A model generated the notes under the pieces. The model saw nothing but the letters and a program-made list of their open reading frames with translations. It made no database searches and had not been told where the DNA came from. A stretch of DNA of 5,177 nt from positions 1 through 5,177 of the forward strand of contig CAMOMF010000071.1 in the NCBI GenBank assembly GCA_946619625.1, given 5' to 3'. Numbering within the stretch: the stretch's first letter is position 1; the number at the start of each line of letters is the position of its first letter. Below, piece after piece: positions 1-5,177 of the stretch. The position numbers and the translations under genes are program-made. This stretch comes from an uncultured Bacteroidales bacterium. GTDB lineage: Bacteria > Bacteroidota > Bacteroidia > Bacteroidales > Paludibacteraceae.

Positions 1-1007
1 CTGCCGTCCTGGAAAGGGCCCATGCTGTAACTGCCCCAACCCAATGGTTCATACTCAGCCGGACGCCAATTGTCGTATACTTCCGGTTCCCAGTAGAACA
101 CGCCCACATAGCCATCCAAATCGTCCGTTTTGCTGCGGAAATCGCGAATACACGCTTCCGATTCTTCGGGTAACCATGAAGCGATGCCAATCTCAGACAG
201 CATGACCGGTGAGCCGAATTTGTTGTGCAGTTGACGAATATCTGCTACACAGAGGTCGTTCATGACGGTAGGCGCAATAGTGTCCTGTGTGAAAGGGTAG
301 TGACTGAGTCCGATCATATCCCACTTGCCACCGGCAGCTTTGAATCGACTATACCAGTTGACTCGTGGGAGAAAAGCATTGTCCACGTGCACGACACAGG
401 TGATGTCAGGGAAGACCTGCTTGGCAGCCTCATATCCTGCATTGCTCAAGCGTGCATAGCGTTCCCATTGGCGCATGTCGGAAGTGTCGGATATCTGTCC
501 CATGGGCCACAACATGCCATTGGTGGTTTCGTTGCCTATCTGCACCCAATTAGGCTCGATGTTGGCATCTTTCAGCGTCTGAAGCACATCCACGGTATGT
601 GCGCCCACTGCAATACACATCTCGTTAAGGTTCAGGTCCTTCCAGTAGGCAGGAATGTCTTGCCTTTGTGGATCGGCGAAGAAATCGCTGTAGTGCAGGT
701 CAATCATCAGGCGCATTCCTGCATGTTTGGCGCGCCAAGCCAATGCCAGCACGTCAGGCAGGTTGCTCCAACCGGTGGAGTGGTTCACCCATACACGCAG
801 ACGAATGGCATCGCAGCCAATCTCTTTCAGTACATCGATGCAGTCAGCTTGCTCGCCCGCTTGGTTGTAGAAGAGCATGCTGTCGTGTTCCATCTCGGAA
901 AGCCAGCCCACATCGGCTCCTTTCGCAAATGGTTCGGTATACACCTTCGGTCTTTGGCAGCCTGCCAGAACGCACAATCCTAATGCAATAACAAATATTT
1001 TTTTCAT
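1..1007 (-). CDS. GH53 arabinogalactan endo-beta-1,4-galactanase, lipoprotein (3' end outside window)
   Basis: The 335 visible residues form a nearly complete GH53 (beta/alpha)8 enzyme, a family that cuts beta-1,4-galactan such as pectic galactan side chains. A lipoprotein signal peptide ends in LAGC with lipidated Cys17, and the barrel follows almost at once (GADVGWLSEME, residues 30-40), so there is no room for a binding domain. Other family motifs are RLRVWVN (69-75), HYSDFFADP (105-113), QIGNE (156-160, Glu160 the expected acid/base), LSHYPF (234-239), SEIG (271-274, Glu272 the expected nucleophile) and GVFYWEPE (302-309). Many GH53 enzymes have ET where this one has SEIG. Only about 10-30 C-terminal residues should be missing. 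The start at 1007 gives MKK and a normal signal peptide behind an A-rich leader (GCAAACGAAAG). The gene lies 77 bp downstream of the GH13 gene with no TAnnTTTG promoter between, so co-transcription is inferred. No acidic run follows Cys17, so surface display is not predicted from the sequence. Confidence 0.93.
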   Translation of the reverse strand, partial: MKKIFVIALGLCVLAGCQRPKVYTEPFAKGADVGWLSEMEHDSMLFYNQAGEQADCIDVLKEIGCDAIRLRVWVNHSTGWSNLPDVLALAWRAKHAGMRLMIDLHYSDFFADPQRQDIPAYWKDLNLNEMCIAVGAHTVDVLQTLKDANIEPNWVQIGNETTNGMLWPMGQISDTSDMRQWERYARLSNAGYEAAKQVFPDITCVVHVDNAFLPRVNWYSRFKAAGGKWDMIGLSHYPFTQDTIAPTVMNDLCVADIRQLHNKFGSPVMLSEIGIASWLPEESEACIRDFRSKTDDLDGYVGVFYWEPEVYDNWRPAEYEPLGWGSYSMGPFQDG

Positions 1008-1084
1008 ATCTTTCGTTTGCTATATTTCAGAGGTCGTATTGAGAAAATCCAGAGTAAATGTGGAAAACAAAGGGGTAGTGAACG

Positions 1085-3154
1085 TTAGTCCCAAATGTAG
1101 AGGGGATTGGAAGTGTTGCTGTCCAGAATGATGGTGTAGCCGTACGGGGTCACTCTTAATGAAGTCCCTCTGACATTGACCGGAACGGTTACATATTTGT
1201 CGCTTTTGTTGAGCGCAACCATAACAGTCCTGTCCAAGTAGGTTCTGCTGAAAGCCAAAACATCGTCGTCCACATATTCCTGTTTGTAGTCACCATAGAG
1301 CAATGGCATGTTGTTTCGGCGGACTATACAGAGTTCCGATACGAGTTTGCGGAACAACGTTTCGTACTTGGAGTACCCATCGAAACGCATCATTCTACGG
1401 TTGTCAGGGTCATTCGCGCCGCATTGACCATACTCATCCCCTTGATAGATACAGGGCACACCCGGGATAGTGAAGTTCAGGGCTTCGAGGAGCAGGGCTT
1501 TTCGATAGGCGTCAAATTCCTTATCGGGGTCGCCATCGGCAGTCACACCGATATCGCGATGCCAGCCAGCCGCCTTGTCGTCCTCATCCCAACTAACGGC
1601 ACCTCCGGCAAGTGAGATGAAACGGGTTTTGTCGTGGTTGCCTGAAATGTTGCCCATGGTGTGGTGCATGCCGTATGCGGAAAGCGACTCGTTAATAGTG
1701 TTCGCCAACGACTTCATGGACTGCCCTTCTTTGCCAAACACGTCGATAGCGGTGTGGTAAATATTGAAATCGAACTGTGCATTCAGCATGCCTGATTTAA
1801 CATACGAACCAATCAGTTCGCTGTTGCCGTAGGTTTCGCCGATCATCCAAAGGGCGCGGTCGGGATAGCGCGTTTTCATTTTGCGCGTAAACATGCGCCA
1901 ATAGTTGAGGGGTATATGCTTGCAGGCATCGTGCCTGTAGCCGTCAAAGTCGTAGTTCTCGATCCAATAGAGGGCGGTATCAGTCATAGCGTCACACACC
2001 TCTTCGCGCTCAAGGTCAAGGGTGGGAATATGTTTGTCAAACCAAGTGGTGAGGCGTGCTTCGTCCCATAGTTCGAAATTACGTCTTCCATCGGGCAAAA
2101 TACTGTCGGTAATCCAGTCGGGATGTGCCTGCAGAGTGGGGGAGTTGATATGCATGTGGTTTGCTACATAGTCCAGAATGACGTTGATCTGATGTTCGTG
2201 GGCTGTGGCGAGTAGTTTGCGCAGTTCCTCATCTGTGCCCATGCGGTCGTCTATCTTGGTATTGAAGATTGGCCAGTACCCGTGGTATCCCGAGAAGCGC
2301 GTGTCGGGGTCGTGGTACTGCCCCCACGCATCGGTTGGGTTCTGCGTGATAGGCGATATCCAAATGGTGTTGATGCCTAAATCGTTAAAGAAACCGCTTT
2401 CGATTTTCTGCGTAATACCCGCTAAATCACCACCTTGATAATCTACACGCGGATCTACGTCAGGACGGTTCAGCGGTGCATCGTTGTCAGGATTGCCGTT
2501 GTAGAAACGGTCAATGAGAATACTATATAGTACCTGTGCTTGCGGGTCGTGGCGGTTCAGCTGACCCGAGAAGGTGACGGGGAGACCGTCCTGCAAGGGG
2601 AACAACATATCGGCCTGAAGCCCGTGCTCGTTCCATGCATAGAATCGCAGGTAGCTGCGCCCTTTTATCTGCGGGATTTTGTGAATATCGAGGGTGAATG
2701 TGGTGCTGTCTTCAGAGGCCTGTATGTGCCTGACGAGGGTGTTCTGCACCAAACCGACCAGACAAACCGGCTCTTTACTATGGAGGACCACATTGTCATT
2801 ATAATTGTATGTTGCGTCCACTGTTGCTGCCGCTTTGCCTTTGGGTAGGATGGGGATGACTACCCCCTTGCGGTTGTTACCTACATGAAGCAATCCCACG
2901 TTGTCGCCTGTTCCGCAAAGTAGCAGGCTGTCAGTGGTGATTCCCACGAGTTCGTAACCGTTGTCCACGGCATAATTGCCGACTTTGCTCAAATCGACAC
3001 TCGGCAGATAGTCGGTCAGATAGACGGTCATCGTATCGCCTTGGTAATGAATAGGTAAAATAGGCTCGCCAACTGCTATTTTTTTCAGTTCTGCATTTCC
3101 AACGCAGGCAGTCAGCAGGGCAACTGCCATAACTAAAGTCGCTAATTTCTTCAT
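1085..3154 (-). CDS. GH13 alpha-amylase-family glycoside hydrolase, lipoprotein
   Basis: A 689-residue lipoprotein that should hydrolyse alpha-1,4-glucans (starch, maltodextrin or cyclodextrin) in the cell envelope. The signal peptide ends in LLTAC with lipidated Cys17. Residues 18 to about 200 are beta-rich and unassigned. The (beta/alpha)8 catalytic domain spans about 207-615, and a short C-terminal beta-sandwich about 620-689. GH13 motifs are complete: DYVANH (328-333), GYRHDACKH (405-413, nucleophile Asp409), MIGET (437-441, acid/base Glu440) and SGNHD (504-508, Asp508). YHGYW (290-294) and YQGDEYG with DPDNRRMM later in the domain recall cyclomaltodextrinase, neopullulanase and CGTase relatives, while the KH at 412-413 is amylase/CGTase-like; exact specificity cannot be read here. 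The open frame extends to an ATG at 3349, but the promoter at 3238-3208 lies inside that extension. The start is therefore 3154, or 3163, which would add only MIH. It resembles SusG in length and lipidation, but I do not see evidence that it is SusG. Confidence 0.93.
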   Translation of the reverse strand: MKKLATLVMAVALLTACVGNAELKKIAVGEPILPIHYQGDTMTVYLTDYLPSVDLSKVGNYAVDNGYELVGITTDSLLLCGTGDNVGLLHVGNNRKGVVIPILPKGKAAATVDATYNYNDNVVLHSKEPVCLVGLVQNTLVRHIQASEDSTTFTLDIHKIPQIKGRSYLRFYAWNEHGLQADMLFPLQDGLPVTFSGQLNRHDPQAQVLYSILIDRFYNGNPDNDAPLNRPDVDPRVDYQGGDLAGITQKIESGFFNDLGINTIWISPITQNPTDAWGQYHDPDTRFSGYHGYWPIFNTKIDDRMGTDEELRKLLATAHEHQINVILDYVANHMHINSPTLQAHPDWITDSILPDGRRNFELWDEARLTTWFDKHIPTLDLEREEVCDAMTDTALYWIENYDFDGYRHDACKHIPLNYWRMFTRKMKTRYPDRALWMIGETYGNSELIGSYVKSGMLNAQFDFNIYHTAIDVFGKEGQSMKSLANTINESLSAYGMHHTMGNISGNHDKTRFISLAGGAVSWDEDDKAAGWHRDIGVTADGDPDKEFDAYRKALLLEALNFTIPGVPCIYQGDEYGQCGANDPDNRRMMRFDGYSKYETLFRKLVSELCIVRRNNMPLLYGDYKQEYVDDDVLAFSRTYLDRTVMVALNKSDKYVTVPVNVRGTSLRVTPYGYTIILDSNTSNPLYIWD

Positions 3155-3182
3155 ATGTATCATGGTGTGTTTAGTTGAATAC

Positions 3183-3199
3183 AATGTGCTCGGCACATT
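3183..3199 (-). promoter_or_regulatory. Perfect dyad / hairpin at the 5' end of the GH13 mRNA
   Basis: Read on the minus strand this is AATGTGC, a CGA loop, then GCACATT: a perfect 7-bp stem with a 3-nt loop. The leftward -7 box ends at 3208, so transcription should start near 3200-3203 and this stem would sit at the extreme 5' end of the mRNA. It could stabilise the transcript or, as DNA, be an operator centred about +10. The dyad is directly visible; its role is inference. Confidence 0.5.
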
Positions 3200-3207
3200 T
3201 GCGGGTG

Positions 3208-3238
3208 CAAAGTTACTGCTTTTTTTTGATATATGCAA
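3208..3238 (-). promoter_or_regulatory. Bacteroidota-type promoter of the GH13-GH53 transcript
   Basis: On the minus strand TTG (3238-3236) is followed after exactly 20 nt by TAACTTTG (3215-3208). This fits the Bacteroidota sigma factor consensus of TTG about 19-21 nt before TAnnTTTG. The predicted start of transcription near 3201 leaves a leader of about 47 nt before the ATG at 3154. This rules out the longer open frame beginning at 3349. Confidence 0.85.
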
Positions 3239-3322
3239 GAGTTTTGCCAAAAAAAGTGCAAAAAAGGTGATAAACTGCACTGTTTTTGTTAGTGGATAAG
3301 GGGCAAAATTCGTTAAACATTT

Positions 3323-3347
3323 TTCGAACGGCCTTCGAACGGGCTTC
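3323..3347. repeat. Short 11-bp tandem repeat (2.3 copies)
   Basis: TTCGAACGGCC (3323-3333) is followed directly by TTCGAACGGGC (3334-3344) and then TTC. The two full units differ at one base, and each holds the palindrome TTCGAA. The repeat lies between the two divergent promoters, about 60 bp upstream of the rightward -33 box. An 11-bp period places the copies on nearly the same DNA face, so a protein-binding site is possible but unproven. Confidence 0.55.
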
Positions 3348-3370
3348 ATACTCTCTTCACACCTGCTCCG

Positions 3371-3398
3371 CTACATATTTTTTTCAAAAAAAACGTAG
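3371..3398. promoter_or_regulatory. A/T-rich dyad just upstream of the rightward promoter
   Basis: CTAC (3371-3374) and GTAG (3395-3398) flank a run of seven T (3378-3384), a single C (3385) and eight A (3386-3393), forming an imperfect dyad with a mismatch and a bulge. It ends 6 bp before the rightward -33 TTG. It may act as a bent or upstream promoter element. A terminator is less likely, since no gene ends here on either strand. Confidence 0.3.
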
Positions 3399-3404
3399 AA
3401 AAAT

Positions 3405-3435
3405 TTGCATATGTCAAAAATAAGTTGTACCTTTG
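3405..3435 (+). promoter_or_regulatory. Bacteroidota-type promoter of the secreted-protein gene
   Basis: TTG (3405-3407) is followed after exactly 20 nt by TACCTTTG (3428-3435), matching the Bacteroidota promoter pattern. The TTG lies in TTTGCATAT, shared with the promoter at 4985. Transcription should start near 3441, giving a leader of about 47 nt to the ATG at 3488. The upstream ATG at 3425 falls next to the -7 box and cannot be the start. Confidence 0.85.
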
Positions 3436-3487
3436 CGCTCAAATTTACGAAAAGTGTAAAAATAATGGAACTTTAAATACGATTCTT

Positions 3488-4468
3488 ATGAATAGAATAA
3501 TGACAATTTTTGCCATAGTATGTATGGCGGTACAAGGGCTTTTAGCCAAGGAAACACCAATTATTATTTCTGCTCCTGACACCGTTATAAACAAAACGGC
3601 ATACACCTTCCAAACGCAGGGCGTGAGCATCTCGGTGTCGTATGGATCGGCATATCCTGCCACGCACGAGTGGAACAATGTCGGGCAAACCTATTTTGCC
3701 TGTCTGGCAGGCGGCAGCATGACCATCAGTTGCGCCGACAGCATCAAAGGTGTCGCCATCAACGGTTGGGTAAAGAAGAATTTTTCTGCCGAATCCGACT
3801 ATGGCACAATTGATTATTTGTCAGACGCTTACGATGACACCACAGGCGAGCCTGTCTTGACCATTAAGAATATTGACAACGACTCGGTGACGATCACATG
3901 TGCCAACCAACTCCGTTGCTTCAGCGTTGAGGTGTATTTCACGGAAAACCCCGGTGATATATCAGGCGAGGTGAGCGACACGGTTCGTTTTACGGCAGTG
4001 ACAGTCGAGGCGGCAGATTACTCGGAGGACACCACTTTCTCTGAGCCGGGCCACTATAGTTATTGGCTTTCGTTGGCACCTGCAGAGGTGTATCCGACCG
4101 TTTGGCTGGATATGTATGCATCTGTACAGGGTGACCTCAGCGGTGAGTATTCGTTGTACAACTTCAATGTGGGTGACTACACCTATGTGCAACTCAGTCC
4201 AAACGAACTGGACTATGAATACGCCTACGATCAGGAGTTCACAATCCGAAAAACCGAAGCCGGCTACCATATTGAGGGTTGGATTGTCTGCGAGAACGAG
4301 GTGCGATACGAGTTTGTATATGACGGTCCGATAGCTATTAACGGTGCAGACGCATTGGAAAATCTACCTGAAACTCTTTCCAATCCGCGCAAAATGCTTT
4401 ATCAAGGTCAACTCCTTATCACGCGGAACGGGCACACCTACAATGTACTCGGACGTATGATACGATAG
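3488..4468 (+). CDS. Secreted protein of unknown function, two beta-rich halves and Bacteroidales-type C-terminal tail
   Basis: A 326-residue protein that I cannot assign to a function. Residues 1-20 form a signal peptide with likely cleavage after GLLA and no lipobox Cys, so it is exported as a soluble or secreted protein. The first half (about 24-152) is beta-rich, with SVSYGSAYP, GGSMTISCADSIKGVAINGW and VTITCANQLRCFSVEVYF. The second half (about 163-283) is rich in Tyr, Asp and Glu (YPTVWLDMYA, LSGEYSLYNF, GYHIEGWIVCENEVRYEF). The last 27 residues (300-326, with KMLYQGQLLITRNG and TYNVLGRMIR) resemble a tail I associate with secreted Bacteroidales proteins; whether it is a secretion signal is inference. 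The start at 3488 follows from the promoter at 3405-3435; a start at 3500 is less likely. It sits 13 bp before the next gene and is divergent from the amylase gene. Confidence 0.85.
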   Translation: MNRIMTIFAIVCMAVQGLLAKETPIIISAPDTVINKTAYTFQTQGVSISVSYGSAYPATHEWNNVGQTYFACLAGGSMTISCADSIKGVAINGWVKKNFSAESDYGTIDYLSDAYDDTTGEPVLTIKNIDNDSVTITCANQLRCFSVEVYFTENPGDISGEVSDTVRFTAVTVEAADYSEDTTFSEPGHYSYWLSLAPAEVYPTVWLDMYASVQGDLSGEYSLYNFNVGDYTYVQLSPNELDYEYAYDQEFTIRKTEAGYHIEGWIVCENEVRYEFVYDGPIAINGADALENLPETLSNPRKMLYQGQLLITRNGHTYNVLGRMIR

Positions 4469-4481
4469 TCATAGTTTCCAC

Positions 4482-4790
4482 ATGACACTCCCGAAATTCA
4501 TCATAACTATGGACGGTTACTTGCGTTTGGGCATGGTCAATCAGCACAAAAACTTGCTCATGCCGGGTGAACAATGCATAGGAGGCGGTTATTACTTGTT
4601 CGATTGGACATCCAACCGCCTCCTTCTTGACCGTGCATCCTACGATTTTGGACGTCCGCGTTGGCACTTGCTTGACACCCTGAAAGTACCCGTAGCCTAT
4701 CGCGGACTCACCATTATCTATTCCTATGACGACCATTTCCACGATGACCTCATCGTCACGGATGAACTGCAAATAGAGTACTATGAATAA
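4482..4790 (+). CDS. Small protein of unknown function, no signal peptide
   Basis: A 102-residue protein that I cannot assign. It is rich in Tyr, Asp and Leu, with no signal peptide or membrane segment, so a cytoplasmic location is inferred. Notable stretches are GYLRLGMVNQHKNLL (12-26), CIGGGYYLFDW (32-42), SYDFGRPRWHLL (53-64) and the acidic end DELQIEYYE. It begins 13 bp after the TAG of the secreted-protein gene, in another frame. The nearest upstream in-frame stop is at 4458-4460, so it is not a direct extension of that gene. No promoter is seen in the gap, so co-transcription and perhaps translational coupling are likely. The codons look like those of its neighbours, and the aromatic and charged content is protein-like. 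An antisense frame over the same bases is less convincing. A second Met at position 10 (4509) is an alternative start. It could be a standalone protein or a fragment displaced by a frameshift, but the upstream protein ends in a natural-looking tail. Confidence 0.75.
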   Translation: MTLPKFIITMDGYLRLGMVNQHKNLLMPGEQCIGGGYYLFDWTSNRLLLDRASYDFGRPRWHLLDTLKVPVAYRGLTIIYSYDDHFHDDLIVTDELQIEYYE

Positions 4791-4818
4791 TGCGAATCAG
4801 CCGTTGGAAATGTGAAAA

Positions 4819-4854
4819 GGTTAAGGTGAAAAATTCCTAAAATTTCACTTTACC
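4819..4854 (+). terminator. Hairpin after the two-gene unit, possible terminator
   Basis: The arm GGTTAAGGTGAAA (4819-4831) pairs with TTTCACTTTACC (4843-4854): ten continuous pairs including one G-T wobble, then a bulged T and two G-C pairs, around an 11-nt loop. It starts 28 bp after the stop codon at 4790. The following bases are CTTCTCTC, not a T tract, so it is not a classic intrinsic terminator. It may mark or protect the 3' end of the transcript. Confidence 0.45.
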
Positions 4855-4856
4855 CT

Positions 4857-4896
4857 TCTCTCGCTCATCTCTCGGTTGTCTCTCGGTTGTCTCTCG
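4857..4896. repeat. 11-bp tandem repeat (3.6 copies)
   Basis: TCTCTCGGTTG occurs twice exactly (4868-4878 and 4879-4889). It is preceded by a diverged copy, TCTCTCGCTCA (4857-4867), and followed by a partial copy, TCTCTCG (4890-4896). The repeat is non-coding and pyrimidine-rich on this strand. It lies between the hairpin and the next promoter. The copy number may vary between strains. Confidence 0.8.
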
Positions 4897-4910
4897 TATA
4901 TGCTTTTTGA

Positions 4911-5020
4911 GGGTGCAAGTGCAAAATTTTGATTTTTTTAATATGCCAATAATCGCCTAAAACCTCATTTTTTTTGCTTTTTATTTGCATATTTCAGAAA
5001 AATTTTGTAACTTTGCACCC
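4911..5020. repeat. Imperfect inverted repeat with promoter-like arms
   Basis: The left arm 4911-4930 starts GGGTGCAAGTGC and ends AAAATTTT. The right arm 4999-5020, read on the minus strand, starts GGGTGCAAAGTTAC and ends AAAATTTT. They match apart from a 2-nt gap and about two changes. The similarity goes on inward: AATATGC at 4940-4946 and, on the minus strand of the right side, AATATGC within 4986-4993. The right arm holds the -7 box of the rightward promoter. The left side, on the minus strand, looks like a decayed copy with no intact TAnnTTTG. Confidence 0.55.
4985..5015 (+). promoter_or_regulatory. Bacteroidota-type promoter of the gene at the right edge
   Basis: TTG (4985-4987) is followed after exactly 20 nt by TAACTTTG (5008-5015). 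The -7 box and the next bases (GTAACTTTGCACCCG) are identical to those of the GH13 promoter, and both sites begin TTGCATAT. Transcription should start near 5021, ahead of an open frame that begins at 5058 or 5088 and runs off the window. Confidence 0.85.
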
Positions 5021-5087
5021 GATTTTGTTATAGTGCGTAATGTGCGCATAGGCGTGGATGTTGAAGAGTGGGCATAACAAAGTCAGA

Positions 5088-5177
5088 ATGAAAGAGATAG
5101 AGTGGAGTAGAATAGATAAAAGCTATCAGAATGACAGATACATACCCATCCATATTGTTACAGGAAGCGGTCAATCA
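5088..5177 (+). CDS. N-terminal fragment of an unidentified protein (3' end outside window)
   Basis: Thirty residues are visible, starting MKEIEWSRIDKSYQ and continuing through YIPIHIVTGSGQS to the window edge with no stop. I do not recognise the family. No signal peptide is evident, so a cytoplasmic protein is more likely. The frame is open from 5052, so an ATG at 5058 (adding MLKSGHNKVR) is possible. The 5088 start is preferred because MKE is a more usual beginning; neither start has a Shine-Dalgarno sequence. The promoter at 4985-5015 lies 43-73 bp upstream and supports a real gene here. Confidence 0.6.
   Translation, partial: MKEIEWSRIDKSYQNDRYIPIHIVTGSGQS

Larger units (their letters stand above)
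3155..3487. other. Divergent control region between GH13 gene and secreted-protein gene
   Basis: This 333-bp non-coding stretch separates two divergent transcripts. In order it holds the GH13 leader with a hairpin, the leftward promoter (3208-3238), an imperfect dyad (AGTGCA 3255-3260 with TGCACT 3276-3281), an 11-bp tandem repeat, an A/T dyad, the rightward promoter (3405-3435) and the leader of the secreted-protein gene. The two promoters stand about 170 bp apart, enough for separate regulator sites. Open frames crossing it in both directions are extensions upstream of the true starts. The rightward leader contains a three-codon frame (ATG GAA CTT TAA at 3465-3476), which I regard as incidental. 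Confidence 0.75.
4791..5087. other. Intergenic region with hairpin, tandem repeat and promoter
   Basis: This 297-bp stretch has no convincing gene. It holds a hairpin at 4819-4854, an 11-bp tandem repeat at 4857-4896, an imperfect inverted repeat at 4911-5020 and a promoter at 4985-5015. The leader that follows (about 5021-5087) contains a weak stem, 5029-5037 with 5043-5050, that needs a bulge and two wobble pairs. A dead-end frame, ATG TGC GCA TAG, starts at 5040. Confidence 0.7.

Noticed and set aside
225..983. 252-codon open frame on the plus strand
   Set aside because: It lies opposite the GH53 gene, whose minus-strand translation carries the full set of family motifs. The plus-strand product has no recognisable features and no promoter.
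3155..3349. N-terminal extension of the amylase to an ATG at 3349
   Set aside because: The leftward promoter and predicted start near 3201 lie inside the extension, and the MKK start at 3154 begins a proper lipoprotein signal peptide.
3425..3487. N-terminal extension of the secreted protein to an ATG at 3425
   Set aside because: The ATG overlaps the promoter -7 region (3428-3435), upstream of the expected transcript start. The ATG at 3488 gives a clean signal peptide.
3962..4270. 102-codon frame on the minus strand
   Set aside because: It lies wholly inside the secreted-protein gene in antisense, with no promoter and no recognisable motif.
4419..4772. 117-codon frame on the minus strand
   Set aside because: It overlaps the end of the secreted-protein gene and nearly all of the 102-residue gene in antisense, has no intact promoter, and its product is a Val/Cys-rich mirror of the sense frame.
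4857..4896. Possible CRISPR array
   Set aside because: The units are 11 bp and directly adjacent, with no spacers and no cas genes nearby.
4911..5020. Possible insertion-sequence ends
   Set aside because: The inverted arms enclose only about 70 bp with no transposase, and the similarity is explained by promoter-like sequence.

Overview
The window reads as chromosomal DNA of a Bacteroidota member, most likely Bacteroidales (Bacteroides/Prevotella-like, gut or rumen type). Three separate sites match the Bacteroidota promoter (TTG, 20 nt, TAnnTTTG). The coding regions lack Shine-Dalgarno sequences and have A-rich leaders. Two of the genes encode lipoprotein glycoside hydrolases of the kind this phylum uses to degrade polysaccharides. 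The placement is inferred from these traits, not from a database match.

Left part (1-3154, minus strand): two lipoprotein genes are read right to left. First comes a GH13 alpha-amylase-family enzyme (3154 to 1085) with all catalytic motifs intact. After a 77-bp gap with no recognisable promoter or terminator comes a GH53 endo-beta-1,4-galactanase (1007 to beyond base 1), whose last few residues lie outside the window. They probably form one transcript, led by a promoter at 3238-3208 and a perfect 7-bp hairpin at the expected mRNA 5' end. The pair joins an alpha-glucan enzyme with a beta-galactan enzyme; no SusC/SusD genes are visible.

Middle (3155-3487): a 333-bp divergent control region carries back-to-back promoters, an 11-bp tandem repeat and several dyads.

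Right part (3488-4790, plus strand): a 326-residue secreted protein of unknown function is followed 13 bp later by a 102-residue protein without a signal peptide. The two look co-transcribed. The secreted protein has two beta-rich halves and a C-terminal tail of a style common in secreted Bacteroidales proteins. I recognise no function for either protein.

End (4791-5177): a hairpin follows the pair, then an 11-bp tandem repeat and an imperfect inverted repeat of about 110 bp whose right arm is a strong promoter. That promoter probably drives a new gene starting near 5088 and cut off by the window end.

I see no RNA gene, insertion sequence, CRISPR array or defence system. The least explained parts are the secreted/cytoplasmic protein pair, the amylase N-terminal region, and the paired promoter-like arms at 4911-5020.
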